A DNA stretch of 12,922 bases from CAYQDB01 sp964416195 (GCA_964416195.1 CAYQDB010000044.1:1-12922), one strand, 5' to 3'. Counted from the stretch's first letter, positions 1-6,843 are shown. Numbers and translations are program-made. The notes: generated from the sequence alone by a model not told the origin.

Positions 1-912
1 GCCCAGGAGCTTCTGGCCATGATGCCCAAGCACAAGGGGACCGACAAGCTCCAGGCCGATATGAAAGCCAAGATATCCAAGCTAAAAAGACAGCTCTCCC
101 AGAGCTCAACAGGTCATGGCGTCCGTCAGGCTACGGCACATGACTACATCGAGAAGGAAGGGGCCAGGCAGGTTATTCTCATCGGGCCACCCAACAGCGG
201 CAAGTCGTCATTGCTGGAAGCCCTTACTCGCGCCAAGCCAATTGTAGCTGACTATCCATACTCCACCCGCGAGCCGTTGACCGGTATGATGACTTATGAA
301 ATGGTACAGATTCAATTGATCGACACTCCACCTATCTCACCTGAACGATACGAGAACTACCTGAGCGGACTGATTCGAAATGCCGACCTGGTGGTGCTGG
401 TGTGTGATCTGGCAGCTGAGTCGATGGTCAATGATGTGAAGTTTGTCCGTCAGAAAATCGAAGAGAAACGGATTATCCTCAGAAGTGAGGTGATAGAACG
501 ACCCGACGACCCACGATTCTCATATAAAAAAACGCTCATCTGTGCCCACAAGGATTATGAAGATACATCCGGTGAGAAGCGCGCCCGGCTTGCCTCTCTT
601 TTCCCCGGCTTCAGCATGGTGGCAACCTCTATCCTTGATGATGACACTCTTGCTGCTTTCAAAAAGGCCGTTTTCGACTGCCTGCACATTATGCGGGTTT
701 ACACCAAACCGGTCGGCAAGGAGACGGATTTCTCTGATCCGATCATCGTTCCGATTGGAGCCACGGTCGAGGATGCCGCAGTTACGCTTCACAAGGACTT
801 TGCGCATAAGTTGAAATACGCCAAAATCTGGGGGCAGGGGAAGTTCGACGGTCAGCGTGTTCAGCGCGATTTCCAACTCAGCGACGGGGACATACTCGAG
901 TTCCACATCTAA
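1..912 (+). CDS. OBG/DRG-like GTPase with C-terminal TGS domain (5' end outside window)
   Basis: The frame is open from base 1, so the true start lies upstream and ATG 19 is internal; 303 codons are visible. Codons are counted from base 1. The lysine-rich segment around MPKHKGTDKLQAD (codons 8-20) is the helical lead-in typical of TGS-containing small GTPases. The G1/P-loop GPPNSGKSS is at 62-70, a switch I-like YPYSTRE follows, and the G3 motif DTPP is at 108-111. The C-terminal 58 residues or so, with KFDGQRVQRD and ending DGDILEFHI, match a TGS domain. The family is usually linked to ribosomes or translation, but no substrate can be read here. The oddity is the G4 region: where NKxD is expected the sequence is HKDYED (183-188), so guanine specificity may be weakened. 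It ends in TAA at 910-912. Family assignment is firm; role is not. Confidence 0.9.
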   Translation, partial: AQELLAMMPKHKGTDKLQADMKAKISKLKRQLSQSSTGHGVRQATAHDYIEKEGARQVILIGPPNSGKSSLLEALTRAKPIVADYPYSTREPLTGMMTYEMVQIQLIDTPPISPERYENYLSGLIRNADLVVLVCDLAAESMVNDVKFVRQKIEEKRIILRSEVIERPDDPRFSYKKTLICAHKDYEDTSGEKRARLASLFPGFSMVATSILDDDTLAAFKKAVFDCLHIMRVYTKPVGKETDFSDPIIVPIGATVEDAAVTLHKDFAHKLKYAKIWGQGKFDGQRVQRDFQLSDGDILEFHI

Positions 913-920
913 TGCATTAA

Positions 921-939
921 GGGCACGAAGCGCTCTTTT
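921..939 (+). terminator. weak terminator-like hairpin after the GTPase gene
   Basis: Arms 921-926 and 930-935 pair imperfectly (one G-U, one A·C mismatch) around a GAA loop, and four T follow. It sits 8 bases after the stop codon, where a terminator is expected, but the stem is short, so this is tentative. Confidence 0.25.
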
Positions 940-1010
940 ACTGATTTATTAACGATCTTTGTCACAGGGGAAATCCAGATTCCTGTTATATATCAATTGC
1001 GAATAAATCC

Positions 1011-1039
1011 TTGACTTGACACAGTTGTTAGAGCAAGAT
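1011..1039 (+). promoter_or_regulatory. possible promoter directly upstream of the membrane-protein gene
   Basis: TTGACT (1011-1016), a 17-base spacer and CAAGAT (1034-1039) make a weak sigma70-like pair. An overlapping TTGACA sits at 1016-1021. If used, transcription would start almost at ATG 1047, giving a leaderless or near-leaderless message. That fits the lack of a clear Shine-Dalgarno site, but the -10 matches only three of six bases. Confidence 0.3.
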
Positions 1040-1046
1040 TTCCTGT

Positions 1047-2189
1047 ATGGAAACAGCCCCCCATTTCGATTTTCGCGACGTGCTGCTTGCCCCAGCTAAG
1101 GCGTTGTCAGCCAAGAAAATCTTCGTTATGACCTTTTTCCTGTGTGCATCTCTTGTTGTGTACGACCTGTTTGCCTACATAGCAGTGGCCGCTGACGGAG
1201 AGAGACTCGCTCCCTTCTACTCGGTCTATGGCCTAGTGCCATTGGCAGGTCTAACCTTCTCAAGCTGGATGGCGCAGATACTCTACGGACTCGGTGTCGT
1301 CGCTGCTATTCTGGTTCTCATGCTCGGCTTTTTCGGCGTGTCGGCGCTAAATATCGAGGAAGTGCGGGGCAATCGCTTTTTCTCGGCAGGGGGCGCAATC
1401 AAGTTCAGTCTCCAGCGGTTTACACAGCTTTTTCTTTCCGAGTTTTCCATTGGCTTGTTTATCGGCTTTATCATACTGCTGGTGTTTTTGCTGGGGCTGA
1501 TTACACGGATCCCCTACTTCGGCGAGTGGGTCTATACGTTGTTCTTTGTCGTTCCCAACTTCATTATCGCTCTCTTTACCGTGTTCATCATTTTCATGAT
1601 GATCATCTCTGTGGTTTTGCTTCCAGCAGTGGCGGCAGCCGAGCGGCATGGCGAGACCTTCACAGCGATTCTTGAGACATTCTCGACCATTATCCGTCAG
1701 CCGGTGCGCTGGATTCTGTACACACTGTACTCTCTGGTGGCAGCCAAAGTCTGCGGGTTCATTTACGCCTATTTCTGCTACCGGGCAGTGCAGTTTTTGA
1801 CCTATTCAGCCTCGCTTGGGGCTGGAGATAAAGTATGGCGGCTATTGAAATCAGGTATATCCCATCTGCCGACCAATTCTCCTTTGGTAAAAGAGACATT
1901 TAATGTCTTCCCTGGCATTAACTGGTCATTCTCGATTTCAGCCTGGATGCGCGGCGGGGGCAATGAAGCTGCGGGCCATTTCATGGCATTCATGTTATTT
2001 CTGATATTCGCTTCGATCATCGGTTATATGCTGGCAATCGTGGCCACTGCGCAAGCGCGGGGGTATGTGGCTATCCGCTACCTCAAGGACACCTACAAAA
2101 TCCCCGACGAGTCCCCTCTTTTCTTTGAAGAGGAACATGTCAACCCACCGGTGGAGGAAACTGGCGAATCTCAGGCAGGCAAAAACTAA
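1047..2189 (+). CDS. six-helix integral membrane protein of unknown family
   Basis: 380 residues. I do not recognise the family. Hydrophobic stretches suggest about six membrane helices, near residues 24-46, 77-100, 133-153, 162-195 (possibly two), 222-245 and 311-334. The N-terminal 22 residues are soluble, with FDFRDVLLAPAKAL just before the first helix, as in proteins where a short amphipathic segment precedes the bundle. A charged tail rich in Glu and Pro (350-380) follows the last helix and is probably cytoplasmic. A polar extramembrane segment of about 60 residues (250-310), including FNVFPGINWSF, separates the last two helices. No catalytic or transporter signature is visible. The upstream gene is 134 bases away and panC is 115 bases downstream, so it may be its own transcript. 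The ATG chosen is the first in frame; its ribosome site is poor. Confidence 0.75.
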   Translation: METAPHFDFRDVLLAPAKALSAKKIFVMTFFLCASLVVYDLFAYIAVAADGERLAPFYSVYGLVPLAGLTFSSWMAQILYGLGVVAAILVLMLGFFGVSALNIEEVRGNRFFSAGGAIKFSLQRFTQLFLSEFSIGLFIGFIILLVFLLGLITRIPYFGEWVYTLFFVVPNFIIALFTVFIIFMMIISVVLLPAVAAAERHGETFTAILETFSTIIRQPVRWILYTLYSLVAAKVCGFIYAYFCYRAVQFLTYSASLGAGDKVWRLLKSGISHLPTNSPLVKETFNVFPGINWSFSISAWMRGGGNEAAGHFMAFMLFLIFASIIGYMLAIVATAQARGYVAIRYLKDTYKIPDESPLFFEEEHVNPPVEETGESQAGKN

Positions 2190-2196
2190 GTGGAGC

Positions 2197-2280
2197 GGGA
2201 GTCCCCAACTCCTACCGACAATTGGCAGGTGTCATCCGCTGAAGGCGGACTGCCCTACGGATCTGCAAAGGTTGCAACCT
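2197..2280. repeat. cluster of inverted repeats between membrane-protein gene and panC
   Basis: Three dyads lie in 84 bases. (1) GGAGT 2198-2202 pairs with ACTCC 2208-2212, with one flanking G-U. (2) GGCAG 2224-2228, a six-base bulge, then TCCGC 2235-2239 pairs with GCGGA 2245-2249 and CTGCC 2250-2254, a ten-pair stem bulged on one side. (3) A perfect 12-base palindrome AGGTTGCAACCT lies at 2269-2280. CCTACG occurs twice (2254-2259 and 2278-2283). No T-tract follows any stem, so these are not standard terminators. They look like a decayed interspersed palindromic repeat, or a structured leader for panC. Confidence 0.55.
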
Positions 2281-2304
2281 ACGAGTAGTAAAAACAGCAA
2301 TGTC

Positions 2305-3150
2305 ATGACAATCATCCGCTCCATTAAGAAAATACAAGCCACCGCCCGCAGGCTGGCGCGTGAAGGCAGGACCATCGCCCTCGTGCCGACGATGGGGTAT
2401 CTGCATGAGGGGCATCTGTCGCTGATTCGGCAGGCGAAAAAGGTAGCCGATGTCGTTATCACCAGCATTTTTGTCAACCCGACCCAGTTTGCGCCGCATG
2501 AGGATTTCGCTCGTTATCCCCGCAACGAAAAAGCAGACATTAAAAAGATCAAGGCTGCAGGCGGCGACATTGTGTTTATCCCGAAAACAGACGATGTCTA
2601 TCCGCCCGATTTTCAGACGTACGTAACGGTTGAAAAGCTGGCAAACCAGCTTGAAGGGGCCTTTCGGCTCACTCATTTTCGGGGCGTGACAACAATCGTA
2701 GCCAAACTGTTCAACATTTGCCGCCCGGATGTGGTCGTGTTCGGGATGAAGGACTATCAACAAGCAGTTGTTCTAAAGCGCATGACCGCCGACCTCGGCT
2801 ACCCGATCAAGCTCATTATCGCGCCAACAGTGCGCGAGCGCGACGGCCTCGCTCTTTCGTCTCGGAATAAATACCTCCGCGCCAGGCAACGCCGCCAAGC
2901 GCTTTGTCTGTACTATGCTCTTCGCACGGCCAAAGCGATGGTGCAAAGTGGCGTCGTGGCCCCTCTCAGGATCCGTCGGGAGATAAAAGCTGTTATCAAA
3001 GCTACCTGCCCGACAGCTAATATTGATTATATCGCATTTACTGACTTTGAGTCGCTCACCCCCGTGAAGAAAATAGTCAAGGGCACCATCTGCTCTCTGG
3101 CCGTGAAAATCCACCATGTGCGGCTGATTGACAATATGAAACTGCTATAA
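2305..3150 (+). CDS. panC: pantothenate synthetase (pantoate--beta-alanine ligase)
   Basis: Joins D-pantoate and beta-alanine using ATP, via a pantoyl-adenylate, to give pantothenate, the coenzyme A precursor; cytosolic. The 281 residues fit the family length (about 280). Visible motifs: PTMGYLHEGH (28-37) with the HxGH-type nucleotidyltransferase signature at 34-37; FVNPTQF (56-62); a HFRGVTT pantoate/ATP-pocket segment at 124-130; FGMKDYQQ (146-153); and TVRERDGLALSSRN (175-188), the KMSKS-like region. The C-terminal dimerisation domain ends RLIDNMKLL. The frame is open back to 2065, but that stretch overlaps the membrane-protein gene and lacks PanC similarity. ATG 2305 starts with the family-typical MTIIRSI. 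The Shine-Dalgarno site is weak. No panB or panD is in the window, so the pathway is dispersed. Confidence 0.97.
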   Translation: MTIIRSIKKIQATARRLAREGRTIALVPTMGYLHEGHLSLIRQAKKVADVVITSIFVNPTQFAPHEDFARYPRNEKADIKKIKAAGGDIVFIPKTDDVYPPDFQTYVTVEKLANQLEGAFRLTHFRGVTTIVAKLFNICRPDVVVFGMKDYQQAVVLKRMTADLGYPIKLIIAPTVRERDGLALSSRNKYLRARQRRQALCLYYALRTAKAMVQSGVVAPLRIRREIKAVIKATCPTANIDYIAFTDFESLTPVKKIVKGTICSLAVKIHHVRLIDNMKLL

Positions 3151-3259
3151 GGCGGCACGAGCTTCCTGAGCAGAGACGGCTACTAACAACGTCGCCGCCT
3201 CCACTACCCGGCAATCGGCTGCCTCATGTGGCCCGAATAAAATATGGCAAAATTAGGCG

Positions 3260-3287
3260 TTGACCTCCAGCTTTGGCTTATTAGATT
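3260..3287 (+). promoter_or_regulatory. probable promoter of the Nudix gene
   Basis: TTGACC (3260-3265), a 16-base spacer and TAGATT (3282-3287) match nine of twelve sigma70 consensus bases. The predicted start near 3294 gives a leader of about 57 bases. Confidence 0.4.
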
Positions 3288-3288
3288 A

Positions 3289-3322
3289 CTATCTGCCGCA
3301 CGATTACAGGGCAGGCAGATGG
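3289..3322 (+). promoter_or_regulatory. leader dyad ATCTGCC / GGCAGAT before the Nudix gene
   Basis: A perfect 7-base inverted repeat (3291-3297 and 3314-3320) with a 16-base loop, extended outward by U-G and C-G pairs in RNA. It begins directly after the putative -10 box, so it could be a repressor operator or a 5' hairpin of the message. No T-tract follows, so it is not an attenuator by itself. Confidence 0.35.
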
Positions 3323-3350
3323 AGTAAGTAGAAGGCAAATAAAAGGTTAA

Positions 3351-3827
3351 ATGACAAAACACACAAAGATCGAGATCGAGTCCCCAGGCGTCAGCGTGGC
3401 TGTGGTGAAAAAAGACTACGACGGCTGGAAGTTCCTGGTGCTTAAAAGGGCTGAAGGGGAGTCATATGCAGGTTATTGGGGGTTTATGACCGGTGGCAAG
3501 CAAGGTGACGAGACCGTGGCCCAAGTTGTTGTGCGCGAGTTGAAAGAGGAGACCGGCCTCACGCCGACCAGCATGTGGGCCACCGAGTATCTGGTACAAT
3601 TCTATGAGCCCGAGTTCGACACAATTTGGATACTACCTCTGATTGTGGTTGTAGTTTCAGAGGAAGCGGAGGTCTCCCTCTCACCGGAGAACAGTGAGTA
3701 TCGCTGGCTTCTGACCGAAAAAGCCAGGCATTTGGTAAGCTGGAGGAACCTCGTCAAAGCGATCGACCAGGTCAGTGATGAGTTAGAGATATTCCCCGCC
3801 CGCAACTGGATCGAAATCAAATCATGA
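3351..3827 (+). CDS. Nudix hydrolase, NudB-like
   Basis: Hydrolyses a nucleoside diphosphate linked to another moiety. The 158-residue protein holds one Nudix fold. Residues 48-70 match the full Nudix box Gx5Ex7REUxEExGU exactly, with G48, E54, R62, E63, E66 and E67; the glutamates bind the divalent metal. The N-terminal start with SPGVSVAVV, the strand before the box (FLVLKRA) and the late segment SEYRWLLTEKARHLVSWRN resemble dihydroneopterin-triphosphate/dATP pyrophosphohydrolases (NudB type), where a WL-x-EA segment precedes a helix. That sub-assignment is by general likeness only; a mutator-clean-up or sugar-nucleotide substrate is equally possible. It is flanked by its own promoter-like region and appears to be a single-gene unit. 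Start ATG 3351 has AAAAGG close upstream. Confidence 0.9.
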   Translation: MTKHTKIEIESPGVSVAVVKKDYDGWKFLVLKRAEGESYAGYWGFMTGGKQGDETVAQVVVRELKEETGLTPTSMWATEYLVQFYEPEFDTIWILPLIVVVVSEEAEVSLSPENSEYRWLLTEKARHLVSWRNLVKAIDQVSDELEIFPARNWIEIKS

Positions 3828-3872
3828 CGGTATGCTACGTTGACTGTCATCTGAGGCGTGCCGAAATTCCAT

Positions 3873-3901
3873 TTGACAACCAGCACAGGGGTCGGTATGT
3901 T
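3873..3901 (+). promoter_or_regulatory. probable promoter of the secreted protein gene at 3966
   Basis: TTGACA (3873-3878), a 17-base spacer and TATGTT (3896-3901) match ten of twelve consensus bases. A second TTGACA lies at 3900-3905, followed by a small dyad ACAAC/GTTGT (3903-3907 and 3911-3915) that could bind a regulator at the start site. Confidence 0.45.
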
Positions 3902-3965
3902 GACAACTCAGTTGTGTCTGTAAATGAGAAGTAACATATAAGCCTTTAAATCGTGGGAGTTGTGT

Positions 3966-4550
3966 ATGAGTGCAGTAAAAATCACATGCACCGTGGCCTT
4001 GTTCCTCGTGTTTTGTATCAGTTCCACTATGGCCGGTTCGGTCAGTATGAAGATCTCGGGGCCCGGCGCCGTTAATGACAGTACTATTAAAGCCGGCGAG
4101 AATGTTCTAGTCGACATCTATGTTGCCAATGATTCGGCCTTTACCGGTTTCTCGCTCGGTTTCAAAGTTAAGTCGCCTACTATCAAGAGCATCAACCATG
4201 TTGCTGATAGCGGTAAGGGCCTCAATGACAATGGCGACATCAAGGGGTACAACGGCTGGCAGGACAAGTCAGTCTGGGATTTTGGAGGAGTCTTTGCCGT
4301 TGAGCGTGGTTGGGATGGCCAGCTTCCCGATACCCTGGGATTCGGCGGATTGTGCATCAAGAAAAAATACGAGCCTCATGACCTAGCCAAGGTTCTCTCT
4401 TTCGAGATGATTGTGCCTGATACCGGAGTGCTTGTTATCGACTCTTCGTTCTTCCCACCGGGCGGCAGATGGCTATTTTCCGCGCCTCCCCCGGGACCAG
4501 CGGAAGAGCCGGACTGGTTAGGGCCTTACACCTTCAAGGTCATCAAGTAG
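3966..4550 (+). CDS. secreted beta-rich protein, cohesin-like fold suspected
   Basis: 194 residues from ATG 3966. GGGAG (3955-3959) is six bases upstream, which favours this start over the in-frame TTG at 3960. An N-terminal signal peptide is clear: a short basic n-region, a hydrophobic core through LFLVFC, and a likely cut near TMA-GS (about residue 23). The mature part begins with a stretch in which GENVLVDIYVAND and FSLGFKVKSP resemble the first strands of cohesin-like/Ig-like sandwich domains of secreted adhesins. A distinctive block follows with GDIKGYNGWQDKSVWDFGG (near 90-108), rich in Asp, Gly and Trp, and then SSFFPPGGRWLF near the C-terminus. No sorting domain or lipobox is present, so it is probably periplasmic or released. 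No function can be assigned. It forms a single-gene unit with promoter and terminator. Confidence 0.8.
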   Translation: MSAVKITCTVALFLVFCISSTMAGSVSMKISGPGAVNDSTIKAGENVLVDIYVANDSAFTGFSLGFKVKSPTIKSINHVADSGKGLNDNGDIKGYNGWQDKSVWDFGGVFAVERGWDGQLPDTLGFGGLCIKKKYEPHDLAKVLSFEMIVPDTGVLVIDSSFFPPGGRWLFSAPPPGPAEEPDWLGPYTFKVIK

Positions 4551-4562
4551 CTACAATAGTAC

Positions 4563-4591
4563 AAAAGCCCGCTTCATCGGCGGGCTTTTTT
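4563..4591 (+). terminator. rho-independent terminator
   Basis: AAAAGCCCGC (4563-4572) pairs with GCGGGCTTTT (4580-4589) around a seven-base loop and runs into a six-T tract. It starts 12 bases after the stop of the secreted-protein gene. The flanking A-run would also make it work, less strongly, on the other strand. Confidence 0.9.
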
Positions 4592-4647
4592 GGCGTGCCT
4601 GTTTGCCGCATACACCTTGCTCCATTGCAGAGCGAGATTACCGGGTT

Positions 4648-4676
4648 CTTACACACGTTCCAAGATTGCATAGGAT
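4648..4676 (+). promoter_or_regulatory. weak promoter candidate for the sorting-domain protein
   Basis: CTTACA (4648-4653), a 17-base spacer and TAGGAT (4671-4676) match eight of twelve consensus bases. The preceding terminator implies that a promoter must lie in 4592-4698, and this is the best pair I can see there. Confidence 0.3.
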
Positions 4677-4698
4677 GATAACTGTCTAAGCTGGGTTT

Positions 4699-5745
4699 AT
4701 GTTGAGAAGGTTATTCTCGTTTTCTTTGGCAGCGATTACCGGTACACGAATCTGTCTGCCAGCGCTGGCATTTGTTTTTCTGGCAGTGGCTTTTTTGAAC
4801 ACACCCAGCTTAGCGCAGCAGGGACCGGATATCCACGTGACCCTGAACAACGTTCATGACGCCGTGCCAGATTCTTTCGTCTCTATTAACCTTGAGATAA
4901 CTTGGCCGGACAGACCGGATACGCTCTCTGTTGACAGTTTCAGCTTTGCTATTGCCTACGATACGTTGGCGATCCAGTTGTATAATGTCCTTAACAATGG
5001 ATTGGCAGATAGTTGCGGGTGGTTTTTCGGCTTTACAATGGCACCGATTAACGGATCCCAGTCGCCGAACAAGGTTTTGTGGCTCGTTGGTGATAATATC
5101 TCTCAAACAGGCTGCTTCGTTTCGTACAGACGAACGATAACACTGCAATTCAGGACTAAAGATGATCATTCACTCTACGGCACCTCGACCAATCTTGACT
5201 TCTACTGGCGCGGCTGCCATGACAATATCTTCTGGATAAGTGATCCTGATACTGCTGTCCTGGCCTTGCAGGTTCTTGATGCCGACGGGATTGATATCAC
5301 TGACGACGCCTATCCCCTGCCTTCTTTTGTTGGGCCGCCTTCAAGTTGCCTTGATCCCTCAGTGCACGGCGGGGCTGCAACAACCAGATCGGTTCGTTTT
5401 CAGAGCGGCAAGATCGCATTCAGGTCTCCGACAGATGCTATTGAGACACCCGCCGAGGGAAACCTTCCCAGTATTGCCACCCTGAAACAGAACTACCCCA
5501 ACCCTTTTAATCCTTCAACCATGATTGAGTTTTTCCTGCCGCAACGAACCAGTTGGCGCGTTGAGATTGTGAATCTGCAAGGGCAGGTAGTTACCCGGTT
5601 TAGTGGTGTAGGTGGGCCTGGCAGCGTGGCTCTCCAGTGGGACGGACGGGATGGTCGCGGTTGCTTGGTTTCAAGCGGCGTCTATTTTTACCGGCTGGTT
5701 ACCGGAGAACATCGCTTAAGCAGAAAAATGCTGCTGCTCAAATAA
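4699..5745 (+). CDS. secreted protein with C-terminal FlgD-like / type-A (T9SS-style) sorting domain
   Basis: 348 residues. A long signal peptide spans residues 1-40, with a basic start, a hydrophobic core ALAFVFLAVAF and a likely cut near SLA-QQ. Residues 42-210 are beta-rich and begin GPDIHVTLNNV, with paired cysteines (C106, C139, C173) that could form disulfides after export. A low-complexity linker (about 220-258) leads to the C-terminal domain: YPNPFNPST (266-274), WDGRD (314-318), SGVYFYRL (326-333) and a basic terminus RKMLLLK. This is the classic layout of the FlgD-like/Por sorting domain that directs outer-membrane translocation by type IX secretion in Bacteroidetes and is widespread in other FCB phyla. 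The cargo function is unknown. It ends 17 bases from the stop of the convergent SGNH gene, with no terminator visible between them. Confidence 0.88.
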   Translation: MLRRLFSFSLAAITGTRICLPALAFVFLAVAFLNTPSLAQQGPDIHVTLNNVHDAVPDSFVSINLEITWPDRPDTLSVDSFSFAIAYDTLAIQLYNVLNNGLADSCGWFFGFTMAPINGSQSPNKVLWLVGDNISQTGCFVSYRRTITLQFRTKDDHSLYGTSTNLDFYWRGCHDNIFWISDPDTAVLALQVLDADGIDITDDAYPLPSFVGPPSSCLDPSVHGGAATTRSVRFQSGKIAFRSPTDAIETPAEGNLPSIATLKQNYPNPFNPSTMIEFFLPQRTSWRVEIVNLQGQVVTRFSGVGGPGSVALQWDGRDGRGCLVSSGVYFYRLVTGEHRLSRKMLLLK

Positions 5746-5762
5746 CCGCCGGAGCAAAGACC

Positions 5763-6821
5763 TCAAAAGACACCGGAGTCTGAAAGGCAGTGTTCACGTA
5801 TATATCCGGCCAAAAGCTCCGCCACTAACTGATGGCCCTTGGTATTAAAGTGAACCGGGTCATTGGGGGCGTCATTAAAAAGATCGCCGTAGCGGTCAAA
5901 CTCCCGTGCCAGATCAACAAGCTCAATCGTGTCGGAGACTGCAAGCTCCCGAATTGCCTGATTGTATTTCTCATGGAAGAGGTGCATCGGTGATCTGGAG
6001 CCCGGAGGATAGTAGGTCTCAAGGGATGTGATTGGGGAAGTAAGCAGCACCGGCGTTATTCCTTTGGAGCGCGCCGCATGGCAGATTTCCTCCAGATTGC
6101 TCTTGAAATCCGAAAGCCCCACCCGGTAAACCAGCGCTGTGCGATCAAATAGGGAATCTGAGTTCTGTTCGATGCCGGATAACAGCAGTTTTTTCAGCAA
6201 CCAATACGAGTGGAAGCGCGAAAGGAAGTTCTGAAAGGCGATAACAACTCGCGGTGGGAACTGCTGGTCCTTGTCGGCGATCCCGTTTGCGGCTGCCCAG
6301 TGATCGTTCCAGGCGAACAGGATAAGGATGATGTCAGATTGCAGACTGATCAGTTCCTTTTCAAAAAAGCGCCTCCCCTGAAAGGAGCTGTACCCCGGAA
6401 TACCGCCATTGATAACTTCGCAGCCGCCACCCAGGAGAGCCTCAAGGCGCTCAGGATACGTCTGCGCATAGGAGATACCCCAGCCGAACGTGCATGAATT
6501 CCCCAGAGCCAGGATTCGTTTTCCTGCCTTGCAGCTTTTAATCTCTTCTCCGCGGAGGCCCAGTGAGTTGATCCGGTAGGTTTTCCCTTCAAAGAACTTT
6601 GAGGTAACAACCTGGTCGGGACGAAAGCGCCAGAACAGGTCGCAGTCTTTTTGGAAAACATCGGGATAATCAAGGGCGCGGTTGAGTACAAAAAAGCGGT
6701 TCTGAAAGGTAGTATCGATACCTACCGCTCGCACGACAAGTTCAACGGCAGCCAGAAAGGCCAGCAGACAGAACAGGGAAGCTGCCAGTCGGAACAGCAG
6801 TGATTGCCTACGCGTTGCCAT
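5763..6821 (-). CDS. membrane-anchored SGNH/GDSL hydrolase, SxtL-like, last gene of the carbamoylation operon
   Basis: 352 residues, probably an esterase or acyl/carbamoyl-ester hydrolase facing the periplasm. One hydrophobic helix (8-33) anchors the N-terminus. SGNH blocks are visible: block I GNSCTFG (107-113) with nucleophile S109; block II NGGIPGYSS (138-146) supplying an oxyanion-hole Gly; block III FAWNDHW (169-175) with N172; and block V DPVHFNTKGH (321-330) with D321 and H324 completing the triad. Block I is usually GDS; here Asp is Asn (N108), while the catalytic Ser is kept. The gene follows the DUF5989 gene by 22 bases in the same operon. The saxitoxin cluster carries a GDSL lipase (sxtL) in the same company, where removal of the carbamoyl group has been proposed. 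That role is only a hypothesis here. No Shine-Dalgarno site is visible, so coupling to the upstream gene is likely. Confidence 0.88.
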   Translation of the reverse strand: MATRRQSLLFRLAASLFCLLAFLAAVELVVRAVGIDTTFQNRFFVLNRALDYPDVFQKDCDLFWRFRPDQVVTSKFFEGKTYRINSLGLRGEEIKSCKAGKRILALGNSCTFGWGISYAQTYPERLEALLGGGCEVINGGIPGYSSFQGRRFFEKELISLQSDIILILFAWNDHWAAANGIADKDQQFPPRVVIAFQNFLSRFHSYWLLKKLLLSGIEQNSDSLFDRTALVYRVGLSDFKSNLEEICHAARSKGITPVLLTSPITSLETYYPPGSRSPMHLFHEKYNQAIRELAVSDTIELVDLAREFDRYGDLFNDAPNDPVHFNTKGHQLVAELLAGYIREHCLSDSGVF

Positions 6822-6843
6822 GGAAACAATATAGGAACAGCGC

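Larger units (their letters stand above)
3151..3350. other. 200-base intergenic region between panC and the Nudix gene
   Basis: No gene is seen here. A 7-base inverted repeat (3150-3156 with 3194-3200) spans a 37-base loop just after panC and has no T-tract. The right half holds the promoter-like pair and the dyad listed separately. An AAAAGG ribosome site (3341-3346) lies four bases before the Nudix ATG. Confidence 0.5.

Noticed and set aside
2065..2304. Long N-terminal extension of panC in the same open frame
   Set aside because: It overlaps the well-formed membrane-protein gene, encodes low-complexity sequence unlike PanC, and the family start is at ATG 2305.
3150..3200. Inverted repeat after panC as a terminator
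   Set aside because: Seven-base arms are separated by 37 bases and no T-tract follows, so the support is poor.
3960..3965. TTG start for the secreted protein
   Set aside because: GGGAG is well spaced for ATG 3966, and the signal peptide is natural from there.
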